Shown here in pieces: positions 58,680 to 64,000 of a stretch of DNA of 64,000 nt. A program made the translations under genes and the position numbers. The notes under the pieces were generated by a model. That model searched no databases and was not told the origin of the DNA. It saw only the letters and a list, made by a program, of their open reading frames with translations. Source of the stretch: Clusia tigrina (taxonomy: Eukaryota > Arthropoda > Insecta > Diptera > Clusiidae); the NCBI GenBank assembly GCA_920105625.2, contig OV050030.1:30126516-30190515 (forward strand), in the 5' to 3' direction. The number at the start of each line of letters is the position of its first letter. Positions within the stretch are counted from its first letter, which is position 1.

Positions 58680-59960
58680 CTTCCCCCGTTTCCCAGCTTA
58701 CATTTCGGGCACTCTGGAGTCACCACATTATCCGCCCCACATCGGTAGCAAAATAGCCTCCGTTGCTTGGAGGTACACTCTCTAAAGGTATGGCCCGCCT
58801 GCTTGCAGTTCCAGCACCTCATCTGAGACCTATTTGGCAGTCCTTCTTCCTTATGACTCGTACCAGCACCTTGCCGCGGTAGGACCTCTCGACTAACCTC
58901 CCCGACTTCGTCATCATCCGCTGTGTTCAACTCGTTCACGCTTCGGCCCGCCCCATATCTGGCGAGTGGTTGCACAACTCTGATCTCTCTCTTCAGGAAG
59001 AATCGTTCTGCCTCGTGACACTCGTACTTCAGCTGCTCTACGCTATAGCAGGCTATAGGGTAAACAATTCTCCCAACGGCATCCCGGATGTTCCTTTTTA
59101 GCAATTTAATGACGTCAAACTCCGAAATAGGGTGCTCCAGCCGTGCTCTCATCTTAAGCACATCAAAGAAGAAGGACTCCAGGCTTTCTCCTGGCTGCTG
59201 TTTCCGCTCCGTCAACTCTCGCAACAGTTCAAACTCACTTTGTCCTCACACACAACCAGTACCATTCCAATGCTGATCCTCTTAGCAGCTGGTAAAAATC
59301 TCTTAAAACCGCTGACCAAGGCACCCCATACTGGGCTTGCAAATGTTCCAGGCGAAAAATAAATTCCTCTACTGACAGCCCCTCGGTCTTACCGTCAAAT
59401 ACTATGCCCCATTTATCTATCTTCACTTCTTTCTGTGTCACTTCCCTTTGACCATTCGAATCCCTTCTACTATCCTCCCGTCCTGGAAACGTGTTTCCTG
59501 CAGATGCTGGGTCTGATATGCCCCCCTTGTTCTTGGCTCTCTACCCCTTCTCTCTACAGGCTGGCTGTCATTCGCTGACAAAGCTTGGCTTCTCGTATGA
59601 AGCCCCCCTATTTGTTCCTGCATCGTTTGCTGGGGTCTCACCATCTCATTTATCATTCTCATTGGCTCTAACCGTTTCCATTATTCTACTGGACTCGACG
59701 TCCAATGCCATTCTATAGGTGTTGTGGCTCTCCAGGAGCATCAGATTTATAGCCGACCTATATTCACTTGGAAGCTCATTCTGCACTTTCGCCTCTACCT
59801 CCACAGATCTCTTGGGTACTGCCCCAGTCCTACTTCGTTGCCCTCCCGCCACTTCTTCCTCCCCTCTTGGGGGTGAGTGTTCTAGTGGCATCTCTCTACT
59901 TTTTGTGTTTTCTTCCCTTTCGTTTCTCTTGCCACTTCTCAAGTGCATTCCTTTTTCCAC
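58625..59960 (-). pseudogene. Osvaldo/Ulysses-like gag, broken
   Basis: Starts ATG at 59960 (MEKGMHLRSGKRNEREEN), a basic N-terminus. It changes frame near 59650, 59440 and 59230. The middle part has a capsid-like region (LSVEEFIFRLEHLQAQYGVP; ESFFFDVLKMRARLEHP). Two zinc knuckles follow, CWNCKQAGHTFREC and CYRCGADNVVTPEC (about 58820-58700), which bind genomic RNA. The end overlaps the protease frame by about 50 bases, which suggests that pol was originally expressed by frameshifting. Confidence 0.87.
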
Positions 59961-60739
59961 TACCTATTTACCTAAAATAAACTTACGACTTAATAATAAT
60001 ACTTATTATAACAATAACAACAATAAAAAGAAAGAATTATTACACATAAAAAAAAATAAATACCAGTATAATTATTATTTTTCCTTTTCAATTAATCTTA
60101 AGAGGAGGGTTAGGATTTGTTGAGATCGGTGACCAATCAGTACTTTACTATCACCCGTTGGAATTGTGGTAGGTGGGTGGTTTTATGCTAAATTTCACAA
60201 ACATTCATTATCTACAAACACTTTCTTTCAGTTTCTCTCTCGCTAGGCCCCCTCTTGATGCTATTATGAATGAATTTCATGTCACAAGCCACCAACAGTT
60301 TGCCTCTTGAGAGGGAATCCTGCATGTGGATTGCTTCCCCTTCCTACACCTCATAATCGGCAAGTGCAATTGAGTGGGTGCAACGCCATCACCAAGTCAC
60401 TTGAACCCATTACCGTGCCTAGAATAACGATCACACTTTCTCCTCCCGTCCGCATTCATACCAAGCCTGTGCCTCTCAATGATCACTGGTGCCGATGCTA
60501 TTGGATATGTCTTTAATTACCCAAGCCATCTTTATCAACGATCATTGCGAAGCACTACCTATACCTGTCGACAGCACAAATTACCCCTGCCCTTACTCAT
60601 CGCGCTATTAGAGCTCAATCACTCTTGCCCCAAGCCGCCATGATCCAGACCCCCTGACGACAGTCATTTTTTTTTTCCATACACTACTTATCCTAAAACA
60701 AAAATTTTCTTTCTAATTTTTTTATTTTGGGCGCCATTC
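59961..60739 (-). other. Leader of the LTR element with tRNA-Lys-type primer-binding site
   Basis: About 780 bases between the right LTR and gag. Three bases after the LTR end, the minus strand reads tggcgcccaaaat (60736-60724), a tRNA-Lys primer site. The rest is non-coding and would hold the packaging signal. Confidence 0.75.
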
Positions 60740-62135
60740 TGTTACGTCGCCATGGTCATCATACCTGGCACAGACACCCTGGCTAGCTCACTCCTTTTTT
60801 CTTCTTTGGTGGGTTCCCAACCCGCTGTGCCAGATCGTGGGGCAAGCATGAAGTTCTACTCTAAACCTATTCTACGTTTATTATTTATTTTTGATACCAC
60901 TCACCTCTCCACCGGCTTCCTCCGTCCCGATCAGCCTCTCCTCATCCTCCCCCTCCTGTCTCCACCTTAGCCTACCATAATTTATTTATTTTTTTATACA
61001 AACACACACATACACGGACAATTACTACGGCCTCCACTAAGCTGCGTATAGGCTGCCTAATTCAGGCAACAAGGACTAACTCAAACCCCGCTTTCGCTCT
61101 ACCACTATCTACTCTTAGGAGCTCCCTCGACCAGTGTAGGCTATTCTTACCGAGCGCGCCACCGCCACGCTCTGTTGAGACCGTATCACACTCACGCTTT
61201 AAATTAATTTATACATTCTACTCATACTTATATTTAGGAACTTATGTTTATCTTAATACGCTGGACTTATCTTTATTTTTGCCGCTCTGGGTAGGAGGAG
61301 TCTGGTCTTCAGCGGTCGATCAGTATCCATTTACTTCCCTTATAATCGGGTAAAATTTGAAAAATTTATGTCCCGCTGTAATTCACCTTTCTATGCCATA
61401 TTATTACACTTTTTATACAAAGTCGAAGCCAGTTTTTTACTTTTTTAATTTATTAAAATATCGTATTCACACGTTTTCAACACGACAATAGCACAGAAAT
61501 TCTCACAAAAAAAAATTGCACTTGATTTAGATCAAGATAGACGAATCGAACGACAACGACCGTAAATTTTTACTTTACTTCTTGCCGTGCAGAATCTGAC
61601 TCCTTTCTCAAAAATTTTCCGCACTAACCACTGACTTCCAAAATCAGTCTCCTCCGGTACTTCAACTCCCAGCTCTCTCCCTCTGACATCCTACTTTTCA
61701 CTATCCTGTCCACAACCTGTCCGTCCGTCTTTGTCCCACCCACTACCTTTATGGGTCAACCAACCATTTCAAGGACAGCTACTAACCTTTCATCATCACT
61801 TTTCTTTTTCTTCTCCTTTTCCTTACCAACTCGCACTCACGTATTTACCCCACACTAACACTCGATCCAGCCATACACGCACCCATATTAGACCAGCTCT
61901 CGCGTATTAAAAGTTCCCCTCCACTCAACCTGAGCTTTCAACGCAAAAGCTGTCTAATCCTCTCACACCAAAAAAATAAACAAAAAGTGATGATATAAAA
62001 TCTCTCCCATATAAATACATATATACTCGTATAAATATACATATTTACATAAAGATTACCAACCGGAGTATGCAGACACTAAACTGAACAGTCATCTGAA
62101 GCACCAAATAAGGGAGTAGCCAGTTGATCGTAACA
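60740..62135 (-). repeat. Right (5') LTR, 1,396 bp
   Basis: Pairs with 53595-55020, with scattered substitutions and a different sequence in the TA-rich part. It starts tgttacgtcgcc and ends gatcgtaaca. Confidence 0.92.
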
Positions 62136-62484
62136 AACTTATATAAAGAAGCCACTCCGCACATAATAAAACAAAAACTCTAATCCAGACATGAATGCGC
62201 TTTATTTTATTTTCATGCTTCTTATGGCACAATTCGCTGCCTGCCAAAATGGTCGAAACAAAAAAATGTACATATGTATGTATGCTTTGTATGCATGTGT
62301 GTATATGAATTGTCTAGATTGAATTTCATAAAACTCTACTAACAGTCATGAAATAATTCTGCTCTAGCTTAGGTCCAGTAAAATGATATAATTCTGGTTA
62401 ATTTAATGAAAATAGTAAAATACTTTTATTTATATTTATAAAAATGATTATTAATTTAAAAAAAAATTTGGATAAAACACAGCA

Positions 62485-62555
62485 TTTTTGCTGGGGCTCG
62501 AACCCTAAGCCACAAAAAACCATAGACCGACGCGCAAACCGTTGGTCTAAAGTTT
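62485..62555 (-). other. tRNA-like module, inverted copy
   Basis: The B box, read on the minus strand, is at 62504-62494 and the A-box-like tagaccaacgg is about 45 bases upstream. Sequence as in copy A at 15803-15872. Confidence 0.5.
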
Positions 62556-63296
62556 AGATCAGTGTGCAGTAAGAAGGTGGCCGCAAGGGTACAACAAGTC
62601 TACAACAACAACAATTTCAGGATTTTGACTTGTCAATTGCTTGGAAAAAGCTTTCGCTTTTGAAATGTTAAAATCCAATTTTAGATTGGATTTCAATTTG
62701 AATTTAGAATTTGATAATTAGGAAAATTAAATAAAACTAAGTAAAGGTAATAAAACAGACATTTCTACAAAATTAATGGTATAATTGCTAAATTTCAGGC
62801 AGCTTCATTTTTTGATCATTTTTTACTTACAGTTAAGAACTATAACGAATATACATAGAAGCAGAACAATACACTGCCGAAATCGCAAGAGCCCATGCAG
62901 ATACAACTCAGTTCAAACACATTGCATACCTATAAATAATACGGATACAAATAGACAGCAGTACACACTTCCAATGTCAGCAAAGGTGATGATGATTTAA
63001 AGCAATGATTCTTGTGAAAATACCCACATTTATGTAAAAGTGCAAAAATAAGAAGATTTCCAATGAAAAACTATTTTTATTATTTTATAACATTGTAGAA
63101 AAATTATAATTATATTTTAATTTTGTCACTTTTCCACATAAGGCGCAATTTCCCATTTAATTTTTATTAATTATTATATCTCAACTATTTACAAACTATT
63201 ATTTGTATATTTCAAACTTTGCTTGTTTACAACACTAATCTCAAATAAAAGCGACGTCAAAACGAAAACAAGAATAAGAGCAATTCTCCCTTGCAA

Positions 63297-63626
63297 TTGG
63301 GGCTGTTCTGAGAAAAGACACGCCCACTTTTGATACAAGCAACTTTCGGGTCTAAAATTAAAATTAGCATACCTATGCTCGTATTGCTGCCAGCGGAATA
63401 AAAATTTGCAGAAATATACATGGGGTCCATAATAGTGTGTGTGCAGAATATGGAGATCATAATACAACTGCCACGCCCACAATTAGCCAAAAATCATACC
63501 TAGGTTCCTCTTAAAGATTTATCAACGAAATTTCACAGGAAGGTTGCGGGTACTAACATTAAACACCACACACGCGTGTTATTTTTACAGCCACGCCCAC
63601 TATGCATATATTATTATAACTTGCCT
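63297..63626 (-). repeat. GGGCGTGGC-type repeat block inside copy B
   Basis: Homologous to the reverse complement of about 27690-28005. Copy A has only a few bases at this place (near 15056-15062), so it was gained in B or lost in A. Several cacgccca motifs; no coding frame is credible. Confidence 0.7.
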
Positions 63627-63827
63627 ATTACCTTTTAGGTGTGCCCTGGTTTAGATCAATGGTGCCCAAGCCCTATACACTTGGTGCACATTTGTTTTTG
63701 TAAATGCACTTAGGCATAGGCTGTGTTTTCTGATACACAGACACAGCACTCCGCAGGAAGCAAAGCGAAATACACAAAGAATTTTGTCTTTTTAGTTTCT
63801 TATAATTCTTACTTGCATATAGTCACA

Positions 63828-64000
63828 TATTGTGTCCTACACTACCCACACAAAATAATAAATAAACAAAATTCATTTCAAGAAAGACTTCTAACACGAA
63901 CTCTTTCTTGAAACGAATGCAACTTGGTTACACTTTTCCGCTGACCAAGCAAATAACACTCACTTTGGAATGCATGCAAATAAACAAATGCAAACAACCA
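63828..64000. other. Window end, nothing recognised
   Basis: AT-rich sequence with no frame, repeat or motif I can identify. Confidence 0.5.

Larger units (their letters stand above)
53595..62135 (-). mobile_element. Long-LTR gypsy-type retrotransposon (Osvaldo/Ulysses-like), full length
   Basis: Two near-identical LTRs of 1.4 kb, each starting TGTTAC and ending GTAACA, enclose gag and pol on the minus strand. Total length is 8.5 kb. The primer-binding site next to the right LTR, tggcgcccaa (minus strand, 60736-60727), matches the 3' end complement of a tRNA-Lys. Long LTRs and a tRNA-Lys primer are known for Osvaldo and Ulysses of Drosophila, hence the tentative assignment. Immediate flanks are aagtt on the left and aactt on the right, a five-base target duplication only if one base has changed. 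Confidence 0.9.
62137..63827 (-). repeat. Repeat X, inverted copy B
   Basis: Reverse complement of 26759-27063 followed directly by 15906-14866. It has no Helitron at the junction (about 62450-62460) and so represents the uninterrupted form. It carries an extra 330-bp block (63297-63626). The left end is cut by the LTR element. The right end stops at cttgcatata, the counterpart of the MITE edge in copy A. Confidence 0.8.

Noticed and set aside
1..64000. CRISPR array, bacterial mobile island or operon
   Set aside because: No short regularly spaced repeats with unique spacers; introns, poly-A tails and eukaryotic retrotransposons show this is an animal genome.

Overview
This 64 kb window is AT-rich, intron-bearing eukaryotic DNA packed with nested transposable elements. 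The families present (I-like, Jockey-like and LOA-like non-LTR retrotransposons, gypsy-type LTR elements, a mariner relic, an intron-containing Helitron, a hAT-type MITE) point to an insect, most likely a brachyceran fly (drosophilid or tephritid). The species cannot be named from the sequence alone. No prokaryotic operons, rRNA genes or CRISPR arrays are present.

Layout. Bases 1-53594 form a direct tandem array of one composite unit whose copies start with the same motif at 1, 6826, 13670 and 46885. Three copies (U1 1-6825, U2 6826-13669, U4 46885-53594) are compact: an AT-rich left segment with a tRNA-like A/B-box module, a 5'-truncated I-like element on the minus strand, a mariner remnant and an AT-rich tail. 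The third copy (U3, 13670-46884) has no I element. It still carries about 18 kb that the compact units lack at exactly the position where they have the I element, and it has the full mariner relic. U3 therefore looks like the pre-deletion version of the unit, further expanded by insertions: a hAT MITE (14511-14859), a Helitron (15907-26758) that itself contains a LOA-like element (20115-25633, 11-bp target duplication), a decayed gypsy-type element (28516-32675) and a nearly intact Jockey-like element (about 33690-38034).

The one candidate host gene is in U3 on the minus strand (CDS 39803-38724, two exons). It encodes an 88-residue secreted protein whose cysteine spacing resembles the N-terminal half of a minus-C odorant-binding protein. 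It has a TATA box, consensus splice sites and a polyadenylation signal, and the compact units lack it.

Bases 53595-62135 are a complete, long-LTR gypsy-type element (minus strand, tRNA-Lys-type primer site, Osvaldo/Ulysses-like) with broken gag and pol. Its left flank is U4 and its right flank is an inverted copy (62137-63827) of sequence that lies split around the Helitron in U3. That inverted copy gives an empty site for the Helitron.

Apart from Jockey ORF2 and the small secreted-protein gene, every recognisable coding region carries frameshifts or stops. The general picture is a heterochromatin-like or rapidly rearranging locus where a repeat unit has been duplicated, partly homogenised and used as a landing pad by many elements. 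Nearly identical tandem units can also arise as assembly artefacts, so copy number should be treated with caution.
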